DNA of 64,000 nucleotides, taken from contig OZ246962.1 of NCBI GenBank assembly GCA_965232255.1, positions 434,001-498,000 of the forward strand, written 5' to 3'. Below are positions 16,977 through 26,847 of this stretch, in pieces. Position 1 is the first letter of the stretch. Each line of letters opens with the position of its first letter. The position numbers were made by a program, and so were the translations under genes. The stretch comes from Endozoicomonas sp965232255 (lineage in GTDB: Bacteria; Pseudomonadota; Gammaproteobacteria; Pseudomonadales; Endozoicomonadaceae). The notes beneath the pieces are model-generated. The model was not told the origin of the DNA. It saw only the letters and a program-made list of their open reading frames with translations, and did no database searches.

Positions 16977-18439
16977 AATGTTCTTTTTCTATCACGCGCG
17001 GCGCGGTAAACGGCCAGATACTGCTCAGCCGACAGCTCCCAGGTAAACGACTCAGACATAGCATTGTGGATCAGACGACTTATGGTCTTGCTGTCGGAAT
17101 AAACGTCTTTGGTCTGACGCAGACACTGCAACAACCTCTCCCACTGTGCTGGACCGAACATAAAGCCGGTGGCATTTTCAACACCTGCCTCAAAGCATTT
17201 GACGGAATCCACCAGACCACCAACAGCGCGGACAATGGGCAAAGTGCCATATTTCATGCTGTACATCTGGTTGAGCCCGCAAGGCTCAAATAGCGAAGGC
17301 ATCAAGAAGAAGTCAGCACCCGCCTCAATCAAATGGGCCAGGCCATTATCATAGGTTTCAATAAAGCGACACTTGTCAGGAAAAGCGTTGGCCAGGTGAT
17401 TAAGCTCTGCGGCTATTTTTACATCCCCAGAGCCTTGTAATACCACCTGCACATCCTCATGCAAAAAATGCCACAAAGCCGGAATCAGGTAAGCAAAGCC
17501 CTTTTGCTCGGCCAGGCGGCTGACCATGCCGTATAGAGGTTTATCTGCCACTACCGGTAAGTTCAGGCGTTGTTGCAGCGCCTGTTTGCACACCGACTTG
17601 CCGGCAATATCGTTCAGGGAATAATGAGCAGGTAAATATGAATCTGTTTCCGGATTCCACTCCAGGTAATCACAACCATTGAGAATGCCGGAAAAATCCT
17701 GTTTGCGCCGATCAATAATGTAGGCCAGACCGTGGGAGCCCAGCTCAGTCTGTAACTCTTCGGCGTAGTGCGGGCTGACGGTGGTAATTTTATCCGCAAA
17801 GGCAATGCCGCCCTTGAGCAGATTAATCTGACCGTGATCTTCGAAAAAGTCCGGGTTAAACCAGTAGCGGTCAATGCCCAGAGCATCAAGCAATGCGGCA
17901 GGTGTGTGCTGCTGGTAGGCACCGTTATGAATGGTGAGTACCGTGCGGGTGTCGGCGAAAAAAGGATTGCCAACTTCATGGATTTTCAGATAGTAGCCCA
18001 GCAACGCTGACTGCCAGTCATGGCCGTGGATAATATCAGGGCGAAACTGGAGAGTCTGACAGGCCTGCAGCGCCGCTTTGCAGAAAAAGGCAAAACGCTG
18101 GGCGTTGTCAGCAAAGCCTTCACCACCATGAGTGTATAGTCCGCTGCGGTCGAAATAGTCGTTGTGTTCAATCAGGTAGACTGTAACACCAGCAAACTCC
18201 CCCTGGCGAATGGCAAAGCCCAACCGCGTACCCGAATTCAAGGCCACTTCCCCAGCGCCAACCACCACGGTGGGCAGCACCGCCATGGCCTGGCGATAGG
18301 CGGGCATAATCACCCTGACGTCGTGCCCGAGCTTTTTCATCCAGGGGCCCAGAGCGGCGGCCACATCGGCCAGCCCCCCGGTTTTTGCTACCCCTGCCAG
18401 CTCTGAAACAGCAAATAGAATGTTCAGATCAGAAGCCAA
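16973..18439 (-). CDS. glgA: Glycogen synthase GlgA
   Basis: GlgA is the GT5 ADP-glucose-dependent glycogen synthase. The ADP-glucose-binding motif K-T-G-G-L is at residues 19-23 and the C-terminal GT-B segment MPSLFEPCGLNQMYSMKYG is intact. The protein has 488 residues, close to the 477 of E. coli. The start is a TTG at 18439 inside the end of glgC; AGGGGGA seven bases upstream supports it. The 11-bp overlap with glgC and 4-bp overlap with glgB indicate one tightly coupled operon. Confidence 0.96.
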   Translation of the reverse strand: MASDLNILFAVSELAGVAKTGGLADVAAALGPWMKKLGHDVRVIMPAYRQAMAVLPTVVVGAGEVALNSGTRLGFAIRQGEFAGVTVYLIEHNDYFDRSGLYTHGGEGFADNAQRFAFFCKAALQACQTLQFRPDIIHGHDWQSALLGYYLKIHEVGNPFFADTRTVLTIHNGAYQQHTPAALLDALGIDRYWFNPDFFEDHGQINLLKGGIAFADKITTVSPHYAEELQTELGSHGLAYIIDRRKQDFSGILNGCDYLEWNPETDSYLPAHYSLNDIAGKSVCKQALQQRLNLPVVADKPLYGMVSRLAEQKGFAYLIPALWHFLHEDVQVVLQGSGDVKIAAELNHLANAFPDKCRFIETYDNGLAHLIEAGADFFLMPSLFEPCGLNQMYSMKYGTLPIVRAVGGLVDSVKCFEAGVENATGFMFGPAQWERLLQCLRQTKDVYSDSKTISRLIHNAMSESFTWELSAEQYLAVYRAARDRKRTL

Positions 18440-19670
18440 CGTTTGTCCCCCTGGGAATCACTACCAGCCCGGATTCGGTTACTTTGAAGCGCTTCATGTC
18501 TTCCTCTCGATTGACGCCAACACACGTGCCGGGGGCAATTTTTACCCGCTTGTCAACAATCACTCGGTTCAATACCACATCTTTGCCAATGGTGACATTG
18601 GGCAGAATGACCGAATCGGTAATGCGGGTGTTATCGCCAATTTTGACATTGTAACCAACCACGCTGTTCTGCATGAAAATATCGTGAAAAACGCAGCCAA
18701 CGCCCATCATGGAGTTATTGATCTGTCCCATTCGCGCCTCGCGATTGTAAGAGATCAGCGCTGGCGGATAAGGTGGAATGTAGGTGCGAATTGGCCAGTC
18801 CTGATTGTGCAGGTCGATGGGCGGCTTTTTCGACAGCAGATCCATATTGGCTTCCCAGTAGGAATCAATGGTACCTACATCCCGCCAGTAGCCATTATTC
18901 TGGCCGCCGGGCACAACGTTTTTGGAAAAGTCATAGACCATTATCTTAGCCCTTGGATAGAGCGATGGAATGATGTCTTTACCAAAATCGTGATCCGACA
19001 TTTCGTTCTCATGGTCGTCCAGTAACTCACGTACCAGACACTCCCGAGTGAACACATAGTTGCCCATGGATGCCAGCACGTAATCCGGATTGCCCGGAAT
19101 GGTTTTCACGTTCTCTCTGGGCTTTTCGGCAAAACCAATCATACGACCATCATCGTCCACTTCGATAATCCCGAAGTGGTGCGCCTGCTCCACCGGAACA
19201 GGAATGGCAGCCACGGTCAAGTCGGCTTCATGCTGCTCATGGAATGAGACCATGTCACGCACGTCCATGGTGTAGATATGATCGCCACCGAATACACAGA
19301 TCAGATCCGGATTATGCGACTCGATGTGGTTAAGGTTCTGGTATACGGCATCCGCCGTTCCCTGATACCAGTCACTGCCAGTATTCATCTGGGCCGGCAG
19401 CGTATCAATAAACTTGTCTGACAGACCGGCAATCCGCCAGCAACGCTGCAAGTGCTTGCTCAGTGAGTGGGATTTGAACTGCGTAATCAGATAAATCTTG
19501 TGCAAATCAGAATTGACAAAATTACTCAACACAAAGTCGATAATGCGATATTGGCCACCAAACGGGACCGCTGGTTTAGCTCTCATACCGGTCAATGGAG
19601 CAAGCCGTGATCCCTCGCCCCCGGCCAGAATCATAGAAAGTACTGATACCACCCTATCTATTCCTATCAT
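18429..19670 (-). CDS. glgC: Glucose-1-phosphate adenylyltransferase GlgC
   Basis: GlgC makes ADP-glucose from glucose-1-phosphate and ATP, the committed step of glycogen synthesis. It shows the pyrophosphorylase motif LAGGEGSRLAPLTGMRAKP, the family segment FGGDHIYTMD, and a C-terminal left-handed beta-helix. It has 413 residues, typical of the Vibrio-type enzyme. The ATG at 19670 lacks a ribosome binding site. An in-frame GTG at 19652, preceded by AGGAATAGATAGG, would give M-V-S-V-L-S-M-I-L-A-G-G, closer to homologues, and may be the true start. First gene of glgC-glgA-glgB. Confidence 0.95.
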   Translation of the reverse strand: MIGIDRVVSVLSMILAGGEGSRLAPLTGMRAKPAVPFGGQYRIIDFVLSNFVNSDLHKIYLITQFKSHSLSKHLQRCWRIAGLSDKFIDTLPAQMNTGSDWYQGTADAVYQNLNHIESHNPDLICVFGGDHIYTMDVRDMVSFHEQHEADLTVAAIPVPVEQAHHFGIIEVDDDGRMIGFAEKPRENVKTIPGNPDYVLASMGNYVFTRECLVRELLDDHENEMSDHDFGKDIIPSLYPRAKIMVYDFSKNVVPGGQNNGYWRDVGTIDSYWEANMDLLSKKPPIDLHNQDWPIRTYIPPYPPALISYNREARMGQINNSMMGVGCVFHDIFMQNSVVGYNVKIGDNTRITDSVILPNVTIGKDVVLNRVIVDKRVKIAPGTCVGVNREEDMKRFKVTESGLVVIPRGTNVGF

Positions 19671-19835
19671 TAGTATTTTAACTTGACTGTGTAGTGATCA
19701 ATCCGTGACCGGTTCCGGGCGCGTGGATGAAGCTACAATGCACTCCGGATATCCCCCTTTAAACGACAAGGTTTTCCCCAAATAAATCTACTTGCCGGTA
19801 AAGAACTTATGTCGCCCAGGCGCTAACGCCTGCGC

Positions 19836-21479
19836 TCAGACTCCGTTCGCCTTGAAGACGTTGTCCACTATCTCCCGGGCCTCACTTATTATTCGGGTCA
19901 GGTGGCTCTCGCCGTCAAAACTTTCGGCGTAAATCTTGTAAACAGCCTCGGTACCCGAGGGTCGCGCGGCAAACCAGCCGCGTTGCGTAACCACTTTCAG
20001 GCCACCAATGGCTGCCCCGTTGCCAGGTGCGTGGGTAAGCCGGGCGATAATCGGGTCGCCGGCAAGCTGGTCGGCTTTGACTTGCGCCGGGCTTAGTGCC
20101 GCCAGCACCTTCTTCTGGGCATCCGTGGCAGCAGCATCGATGCGCCGGTAAACCGGAGCACCGTACTTGCGTGTCAGATCCTGGTAGTGCTCACCGGGAT
20201 CACGACCGGTTACGGCAGTAATCTCTGCTGCCAGCAACGCCATGATGAAGCCGTCTTTATCGGTACACCAGGTCTGGCCATTGCGACGCAGAAAACAGGC
20301 ACCGGCACTCTCTTCACCGGCAAAACCCATAGTGCCAGCAGACAGACCATCAACAAACCACTTAAAGCCCACCGGTACTTCCACGACGGTGCGATCCAAT
20401 CCACCTGCCACACGATCGATCATGGCACTGGATACCAGCGTCTTGCCGATGGTGAGGTTTTGCGTCCACTGTGGTCGGTGAGTGTAGAGGTACTCAATGG
20501 CTGCGGCCAGATAATGGTTAGGATTAAGCAAACCCTGGCTGCGCGTGACAATGCCGTGACGATCAAAGTCAGGGTCGTTGCCAAAGGCAATATCAAAATC
20601 ATCCTTGAGTTTGATCAGCCCGGCCATGGCTGAAGCAGAGGAAACATCCATACGGATGCGACCATCATGGTCCAGGTGCATAAAGGAGAAGGTGGGATCA
20701 ATTTTCCGATTGACCAGGGTCAGATCCAGTCCATAACGCTGGGCAATTGGCTCCCAGTAATGGAGGCCAGACCCACCCAGCGGATCCACACCAATTTTCA
20801 GGTTGGCGCCGGCAATGGCGGCCATATCCACCACATTCTCCAGATCGTCAACATAAGGTGTGATGAAGTCATAGAGATGGACTTTCCCTGAGGTCAATGC
20901 CCGGGCAAAGGTCACCCGGTTAACACCGGACAACCCCTGGGCAATCAGCTCGTTGGCCCGCTGTCCGACCCAACCGGTAATTTCACTGTCGGCAGGGCCA
21001 CCGTGCGGCGGATTGTATTTGAAACCACCGTCTTCAGGAGAATTATGAGAAGGGGTAATCACCACGCCGTCAGCCAGCTTGCTGTGGCTGCGATTGTAGG
21101 TGACGATGGCGTGAGAAATCACTGGTGTAGGCGTATAGCCCCGGTGCTCGTCGATGAAGACATCCAGATCATTACCAACAAACACTTCTACCGCACTGAT
21201 CAGTGCCGGCTCCGACAAAGCGTGGGTATCCATGCCGACAAAAATCGGTCCCTCGATGCCCTTGCTGCGCCGGTATTCGCAGATTGCCTGACTGATTGCC
21301 AGAATATGCGCTTCATTGAATGAGCCGTTGCCGGATGTGCCACGGTGACCAGAAGTACCAAAAGCTACACGCTGACCCGACTCCGACTGATTTGGCTGCA
21401 CAGTGTAATAATCACTGATCAGTCGGGGAATATTTACCAGAAGATCATCGGTTGCCGGTTGACCTGCAAGGGGGTGCAT
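19836..21479 (-). CDS. pgm: Phosphoglucomutase (alpha-D-glucose phosphate-specific)
   Basis: Pgm interconverts glucose-6-phosphate and glucose-1-phosphate and so feeds GlgC. The 547-residue protein (E. coli Pgm 546) carries the phosphoserine Ser144 in I-T-P-S-H-N-S, the N-terminal segment FGTSGHRGTSGNGSF, the metal loop D-P-D-F-D-R-H and the phosphate-binding RPSGTE near the C-terminus. It lies 165 bp upstream of glgC on the same strand, so it could be co-transcribed with the glg genes or have its own terminator; I see no strong hairpin in the gap. The ATG at 21479 matches the family start. Confidence 0.96.
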   Translation of the reverse strand: MHPLAGQPATDDLLVNIPRLISDYYTVQPNQSESGQRVAFGTSGHRGTSGNGSFNEAHILAISQAICEYRRSKGIEGPIFVGMDTHALSEPALISAVEVFVGNDLDVFIDEHRGYTPTPVISHAIVTYNRSHSKLADGVVITPSHNSPEDGGFKYNPPHGGPADSEITGWVGQRANELIAQGLSGVNRVTFARALTSGKVHLYDFITPYVDDLENVVDMAAIAGANLKIGVDPLGGSGLHYWEPIAQRYGLDLTLVNRKIDPTFSFMHLDHDGRIRMDVSSASAMAGLIKLKDDFDIAFGNDPDFDRHGIVTRSQGLLNPNHYLAAAIEYLYTHRPQWTQNLTIGKTLVSSAMIDRVAGGLDRTVVEVPVGFKWFVDGLSAGTMGFAGEESAGACFLRRNGQTWCTDKDGFIMALLAAEITAVTGRDPGEHYQDLTRKYGAPVYRRIDAAATDAQKKVLAALSPAQVKADQLAGDPIIARLTHAPGNGAAIGGLKVVTQRGWFAARPSGTEAVYKIYAESFDGESHLTRIISEAREIVDNVFKANGV

Positions 21480-21877
21480 GGTAGCTCCTCAATAGAGTGA
21501 CAGACAACGCCCTGATTACCTGATAACGGCAGGGAAAAACACCTACCCGTTGCTACCGGCAGAGGCAGAGCAACAGTCCTTAGAGAGTAATGCGTGCACA
21601 ATACCGGTAATTCCGTATGGATGCATTGCCGTCAACTACCTACTTCAATCTCAACAAACAAGATGAGATAATGAAAATATTTTGAAAAACATGCTTGCGA
21701 CAGTATGGCGCTGCACCAAAAACTTACTTCGGCGCTTCAGGCATCCCTGCAAAAAAAGGCGTGAAAAAAAGCACGAAAAAAAGCACAACACACGTTCCCT
21801 CCCTTCTGACTGGCAGAGTCCGCTACAGGAATTATTATTGAGCTTGACCTGTCGTACTTATTTATCGCAGGTGGCCA
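21480..21877. other. Divergent regulatory region between pgm and malF
   Basis: No gene recognised. It must hold the promoters of pgm and malF. A perfect 12-bp tandem duplication (GAAAAAAAGCAC twice, 21763-21786) lies in an A-rich tract. I found no convincing CRP (TGTGA-N6-TCACA) or MalT box by eye. Confidence 0.5.
21763..21786. repeat. 12-bp perfect tandem duplication
   Basis: The unit GAAAAAAAGCAC occurs twice head to tail without mismatch, in the malF leader. Confidence 0.85.
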
Positions 21878-23362
21878 ATGACGCTTCGCCGGTTGCTCAC
21901 CATCACCCTTGTTGATCTGCTGCTCCTATATGGTGTTACCCTGATGTACGCCCGGGGAGAAGTGGCTTTTGCCTTTTTATTACTGGTGCTGGCGGCATGC
22001 GGCTCATGGCTGCTGATCAGCAAAAAACACGACGACTTACGTTTTTTATTTCCCTGCCTGGTGCTGGTAGCGACCTTTATTGTCCTGCCGCTGATCTACA
22101 CGACAAATATCGCTTTTACCAACTATAGCGCTGACCACAAACTCTCCTACGAACGCGCCCGGGCAGAGCTGCTGGCCAAAAGCTGGCACCCTGACGGGGA
22201 AACCTACAGGTTCAAATTGTTTCGGGAAGGACCAGGGTTGCGCCTGATGCTGATGAGCAACACTGGCAGTGAGGAGCACTTTCTCAGCGGGCCAATTGCC
22301 GATCATGGCGATGTTAATGTCGAACAAACAGTGTCGGCATCGGTATCCATTCACCGGCCAGCCGGTGCTGAACTGCTCCCGGATGAAATCAGCAAAACAG
22401 GCGCTACGCTGACCAACCTGGTCATTCGGGTGCCCGATGGCACAGAGCTGACCATGCTCGACCCGCATACCTTTGGTCCCAACGCCAGTCTGTACCAAAC
22501 CAGTGGAGATCGCCCGTACCCGGACCAGAGTCTGGCCTTGATCAACAATCGCACGGGCACAAGCCTCAATCCCAATATGGCTACGGGTTACTTTACCGGC
22601 GAGGATAGCACCGAACCTGTGGGACCCGGTTTTATCGCCAACATCGGTTGGGATAATTTCATCCGGATTTTCACCGATCCGACAATTCACACACCACTAT
22701 TAAAAAACTTTGTCTGGAGCGTGACGTTTGCTACCGCCAGCGTTGCCCTGGCTTTGGCTATCGGCTTGCTACTGGCCGTCCTGTTGCGTTGGGAGCCATT
22801 GCATGGCAATGAAATTTATCGCTTTTTGTTGGTTCTGCCTTACGCCATCCCGATGTTTATTGCCGCCTTGATGTTTCGTGATCTGTTCAGTCAAAGCGTC
22901 GGCGGCATCAACCTGTTGTTTGACAATGAACTGCTAGCCAAAACCGTGGTAATCGTGGTCAATACCTGGCTGAGCTACCCCTACATGATGATTTTGTGCA
23001 CCGGACTACTGACCAGCATTGCTGACGAGCTTTATGAAGCCTCAGCCATTGATGGTGCCTCGCCACTGCAAAACCTGGTGCACATCACCATTCCCATGAT
23101 CAGCAAACCACTGGTGCCCGCGTTGATTGTCAGTTTTGCCTTCAACTTTAACAACCTGGTGCTGATTGCCATGCTGACCGATGGTAGCCCGCACATACCT
23201 GACTCGCCGGTGGGAGCCACTGATGTGGTCGCTGGCTACGCCTATCAGACCGCCTTTGTCAATCAGGACTACGGACTGGCCGCAGCCGTGGCCACGCTGA
23301 CTTTTGTGCTGATGGGCGCCATTGCCTGGATAAACCTGCTGGCAACCAAACGACTACGGTAA
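21878..23362 (+). CDS. malF: Maltose/maltodextrin ABC transporter permease MalF
   Basis: MalF is one of the two membrane subunits of the maltose importer. The 494-residue protein (E. coli MalF 514) has N-terminal hydrophobic helices, a large periplasmic loop of roughly 170 residues (about 85-255) equivalent to the MalE-contacting P2 loop, and then the ABC permease domain. The EAA loop that docks to MalK is visible as EASAIDGASPLQNLVHITIP. malG follows after 16 bp. Neither malE (binding protein) nor malK (ATPase) lies next to it, so they must be encoded elsewhere or be replaced. Confidence 0.94.
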   Translation: MTLRRLLTITLVDLLLLYGVTLMYARGEVAFAFLLLVLAACGSWLLISKKHDDLRFLFPCLVLVATFIVLPLIYTTNIAFTNYSADHKLSYERARAELLAKSWHPDGETYRFKLFREGPGLRLMLMSNTGSEEHFLSGPIADHGDVNVEQTVSASVSIHRPAGAELLPDEISKTGATLTNLVIRVPDGTELTMLDPHTFGPNASLYQTSGDRPYPDQSLALINNRTGTSLNPNMATGYFTGEDSTEPVGPGFIANIGWDNFIRIFTDPTIHTPLLKNFVWSVTFATASVALALAIGLLLAVLLRWEPLHGNEIYRFLLVLPYAIPMFIAALMFRDLFSQSVGGINLLFDNELLAKTVVIVVNTWLSYPYMMILCTGLLTSIADELYEASAIDGASPLQNLVHITIPMISKPLVPALIVSFAFNFNNLVLIAMLTDGSPHIPDSPVGATDVVAGYAYQTAFVNQDYGLAAAVATLTFVLMGAIAWINLLATKRLR

Positions 23363-23378
23363 ACTTTCTGGTGTCATT

Positions 23379-24269
23379 ATGGCCATGGTACCACCCAAAA
23401 ATCTGCCCCAGCGCGTCTGGACTGCCCGCATTGTAATATGGTTATTTCTGCTGCTTACCCTGTCGCCACTGATCGTGCTGGTTCTAATCTCGCTGGGAAG
23501 CGGCAACGCGGTCACCGGCTCACTGCCTCCTCGATATTTCAGCCTTGAGCACTGGTATCTGGCCTTGGGCATTCCCTGGGAGCAAGCCGACGGTGCTATT
23601 ATCCAGCCGCCCTTCCCGGTAATGACCTGGCTGTGGAACTCGGTCAAGGTTGCCATCGTCAGCTCAGTGCTGATGATCATACTTACGACAACTGGCGTTT
23701 ATATTTGTGCCCGTCGGCGTTTTCGCGGCAGGCAAGTGCTACTGCTGCTTATGATAACGCTGCCCATGTTCCCTCCGGTACTGGCGCTGACGGGCAGCTA
23801 CTCACTGTTCGACCAGCTTGGCCATTACTGCGCGTGGCTCGGTCTGGATAGCTTGTGGTCGCTTATGCTTGCTCACCTGGGAGGGATGCTCGTGCCTTTT
23901 TGGCTGCTGAAGGGGCACTTGGCAACCATCGACAATACGCCTGAGGACGCTGCCATCATTGCTGGTGCCAGTACCTGGCAGACACTGCGTTATATACTTC
24001 TACCGTCGTCCGTACCGATTCTGGTAACGGCTTTTACTTTGGCTTTTATTGCCAGCATGACGGAATTTCCGCTGGCTTCAGTACTACTGCAAAGTACTGA
24101 CCAGCTAACGCTCCCCGTTGGCTTAAGGCTTTACCTGCAGCCAGAGGGACTGTTGTGGCGGGACTTTGCCGCTGCCGCCATTCTCTGTGGCTTGCCGATT
24201 ACCGTGGTTTTCCTTATTGGCCAGCGCTGGCTGGTTGCTGGCCAACGGGTATTTCGCGTCAGGGATTAA
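23379..24269 (+). CDS. malG: Maltose/maltodextrin ABC transporter permease MalG
   Basis: The partner membrane subunit of MalF, 296 residues, the same length as E. coli MalG. Six hydrophobic helices are apparent and the EAA loop reads EDAAIIAGASTWQTLRYILLP. Its ATG lies 16 bp after the malF stop, so the two are co-transcribed. No terminator is clear downstream; a short 10-bp tandem duplication (24308-24327) lies between it and the next gene. Confidence 0.94.
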   Translation: MAMVPPKNLPQRVWTARIVIWLFLLLTLSPLIVLVLISLGSGNAVTGSLPPRYFSLEHWYLALGIPWEQADGAIIQPPFPVMTWLWNSVKVAIVSSVLMIILTTTGVYICARRRFRGRQVLLLLMITLPMFPPVLALTGSYSLFDQLGHYCAWLGLDSLWSLMLAHLGGMLVPFWLLKGHLATIDNTPEDAAIIAGASTWQTLRYILLPSSVPILVTAFTLAFIASMTEFPLASVLLQSTDQLTLPVGLRLYLQPEGLLWRDFAAAAILCGLPITVVFLIGQRWLVAGQRVFRVRD

Positions 24270-24307
24270 TTGCTGTTACAAGCCCTCGCTTCTGGCAATC
24301 ACGCTAT

Positions 24308-24327
24308 ATCTAGCTGGATCTAGCTGG
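24308..24327. repeat. 10-bp perfect tandem duplication
   Basis: ATCTAGCTGG occurs twice head to tail just after malG. Confidence 0.8.
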
Positions 24328-24409
24328 CAAATCGAAATTGGCCAATCACTCGCCAGCGTAACGCCCTGCCACGTAAAAGGTCAGTACCGCTGAAAACCAG
24401 GATCAAACA

Positions 24410-24907
24410 ATGGTCACATGCGATTTTATTCCTCGCAGGCAAGAAGGCACCATTCTCCTTCAACCCAATAACTCCATGAGTTGGCGAGTTAATCTGCTGT
24501 TGTTTGGCGCCATGACAGTATTATCGTTGACGATTGCCACCGGTTTTTTCCTCGTCGGTGCCGGGGTTATCTTGCCATTTTCCCTGCTGGAATTGTTCGC
24601 CCTGTTTGTTGGCACTTATTACTGCCTCTGGCAGCGCCAGCGCAAAGAATTGATCACCTTCGCAGAACACCAGGTTACGGTGCAAAAAGGATTTTACCGA
24701 CCGCTGACCACCTATCGCTACCATCGTCTGTGGTGTCAGTTAATTATCCGACGCCCCACTCACCCGTGGAAGACGCCGCTGGTCTTCTTACGCTCCCACG
24801 GCAAGGAGCTAGAACTGGGCTCATTTTTAAACCAGCAGGACAAAACGATTTTGATTGCACGCCTGGAAATATTATTGAATACCATTCCGGACAGTCCCGA
24901 TTCCTGA
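24410..24907 (+). CDS. DUF2244 family membrane protein
   Basis: A 165-residue protein with two adjacent transmembrane helices (about residues 28-75) and a soluble C-terminal half containing conserved basic and aromatic residues, the layout of DUF2244. Family members are common in Alpha- and Gammaproteobacteria and are sometimes found near respiratory genes; no function is established. Here it sits between malG and the porin gene on the same strand, 140 bp after malG. Whether it takes part in maltodextrin uptake is unknown and the position may be incidental. Confidence 0.75.
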   Translation: MVTCDFIPRRQEGTILLQPNNSMSWRVNLLLFGAMTVLSLTIATGFFLVGAGVILPFSLLELFALFVGTYYCLWQRQRKELITFAEHQVTVQKGFYRPLTTYRYHRLWCQLIIRRPTHPWKTPLVFLRSHGKELELGSFLNQQDKTILIARLEILLNTIPDSPDS

Positions 24908-25216
24908 AACTCCCTGAACACTGTAATTACAACTATTTTTTTGCCCATCCCTACACTGTGAACTAAATTCTAATCAGGCTCTGGCACTCGACCAGAGATA
25001 ACAATTCAGGATTCCCCGCTGCCTGTCGCTGATGCTGCGTTGGCAATTCGATGCAGTTTTGTTTTCGGCGAGTCAAATGCTCCTTGTTCTGCACGGAAGA
25101 CAGGCGTTGCTTATTTACCACAATACACTCGCAGTGCTCGTGCGCGTTCGGCAGCGCCGGATGATCCTGCGCTTGCGCAGAGCCGTAGCCAGCTAAACAC
25201 ACAAGGTAGGCTAAAC
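24908..25216. other. Leader of the LamB-type porin gene
   Basis: A 309-base gap with no recognised gene. An in-frame open frame extends upstream of the porin start to 25040, but the added residues do not look like a signal peptide. No clear terminator or MalT box was found. Confidence 0.45.
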
Positions 25217-26794
25217 ATGCTGTCCAGGCATCAACATCTTCTCCCTGACACCGGACGAAAAGCGTTGTCCTCTATGGTTGCGTCGGTTTCTTCCCACTCA
25301 TGCAAATACTGTGGTGCCGTTGTCCTGGCTTGTGCATCAACCTGCGCATCGGCAATTACCGGCGATGATATTACTTTTGGTGGCTATGCCCGGTCGGGGA
25401 TAGGTGCATCCGGACCAGGGGGTGACCAGCTCTGTTTCGTGGCGGCGGGAGCACCGGCTCGCTATCGCCTGGGCAATGAGTGCAATACCTATGCGGAGCT
25501 TGACTTCGGGGCCACACTGTTTGACCAGAACGGCATCACGTTTGACCTGGACACCAATGTCTCTTACGAAACCTTTCAGACCGGGGACAACGACGCAACG
25601 TTCGTTCAACTTAAAGAGATGTACATCCTTGCCACGGGATTGTTCAGCGACACAATGCCCAAGACAGCATTATGGGCTGGGAAGCGGTTTTACCGCCAAC
25701 ATGAAGTCCATATGATTGATTTCAAATACTGGAATATCACCGGGCCCGGGGTTGGCGTTGAGAACGTTGACCTGGGGTTTGCTGACTTCAGCATTGCCTG
25801 GGTCCGTAATGAGACCAACGTGTTTTCGTCATTGTCCATTACGCCACCGCCTGACATGACAAGCATCAACGATTTATTCTCCACCGACATCGTGCCAACT
25901 GAGATTCTCGATCTGCGCCTTACCGATATCAATCTGACGGATAACCTGTCCCTTGATATTGGCGTTGATTTTGGCAGAGGCCAACCAGCAGATCGCATCA
26001 ACTCACCCAGCATCAATAACAAAGACAGGTTCAAGCGCAATGGCTGGATGATAACCGGCGACCTGGTCTGGAGCTTTGGCGACCTGGACCGTAATGCCTT
26101 TGTCCTGCAGTACGCCACAGATGCTATGACGGGCCCTGGCGTGGGTGCCAGTGCCACCACCGGCCTGCAACCTTCGGCGCTCTTTGAGGGCAGTAAAATG
26201 TATCGGGTGTTCGACCATGGCTCTATTTTGCTCACCGAACGACTCGACGTGCTGTATATGCTGGGCTACACCAGAGTCGATTTTCCCGACGCAGTGCAAC
26301 AGATTCTTCCTGCCATGCGTGGCTCAAACACCACCTGGATCACCGCTGGCATTCGTCCTGCCTGGAAGTGGACCGACTGGACCAGCACGGCCATTGAGGT
26401 GGGTTACGATCAGGTGAAAAACGTTTTCAATAGGGTGACAATTAATACCGATCCTACCAGTACAGCTTCTGGCCCGACGTTCAGCAGCGGCAGGCTATTC
26501 AATAGTGGCTTGACTAAAGTTACTCTTGCCCAAATGTTCCATCCCGATTTCGGCAACAACGTACGGCCACAAATACGGCTCTTTGCCACCTACGCAAAAT
26601 GGAAAGCTGCCAATGACTGCGCTGCAACCCGGGGAGAGACCACTACCGCGTGTGATCCGGCCTTTACATCGGCCATTCAGGATGTCCTCGGCCTGAACTA
26701 TGACGGCGCAACCACAGCCCAGCAGGTCTTTGATACCTTTGTTGACAAACGCGATGGCTGGACCTTCGGTGCACAAATGGAAGCATGGTGGTAA
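25217..26794 (+). CDS. lamB: LamB-type maltoporin
   Basis: An outer-membrane maltodextrin porin of the LamB family. Its signature reads WAGKRFYRQHEVHMIDFKYW, followed by ITGPGVGVENVDLGF, as in LamB. It has 525 residues from ATG 25217 (E. coli LamB precursor 446), with extra length in loops. GGTAGG lies upstream of this ATG. A second in-frame ATG at 25274 gives a more conventional signal peptide; either way cleavage is likely after C-A-S-A before ITGDD. The C-terminus ends in aromatic residues (A-W-W) as expected for barrel assembly. Loops contain paired cysteines (for example in NDCAATRG and TACDPA). It belongs functionally with malF and malG. Confidence 0.88.
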   Translation: MLSRHQHLLPDTGRKALSSMVASVSSHSCKYCGAVVLACASTCASAITGDDITFGGYARSGIGASGPGGDQLCFVAAGAPARYRLGNECNTYAELDFGATLFDQNGITFDLDTNVSYETFQTGDNDATFVQLKEMYILATGLFSDTMPKTALWAGKRFYRQHEVHMIDFKYWNITGPGVGVENVDLGFADFSIAWVRNETNVFSSLSITPPPDMTSINDLFSTDIVPTEILDLRLTDINLTDNLSLDIGVDFGRGQPADRINSPSINNKDRFKRNGWMITGDLVWSFGDLDRNAFVLQYATDAMTGPGVGASATTGLQPSALFEGSKMYRVFDHGSILLTERLDVLYMLGYTRVDFPDAVQQILPAMRGSNTTWITAGIRPAWKWTDWTSTAIEVGYDQVKNVFNRVTINTDPTSTASGPTFSSGRLFNSGLTKVTLAQMFHPDFGNNVRPQIRLFATYAKWKAANDCAATRGETTTACDPAFTSAIQDVLGLNYDGATTAQQVFDTFVDKRDGWTFGAQMEAWW

Positions 26795-26847
26795 TTGATC
26801 GCGGGACCTGCCCCGAGCAGTGGAGCGGGTCCCCATCTCAAGGCGAT

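Noticed and set aside
25040..25216. N-terminal extension of the LamB-type porin
   Set aside because: It would bury the signal peptide; the ATG at 25217 has a ribosome binding site.
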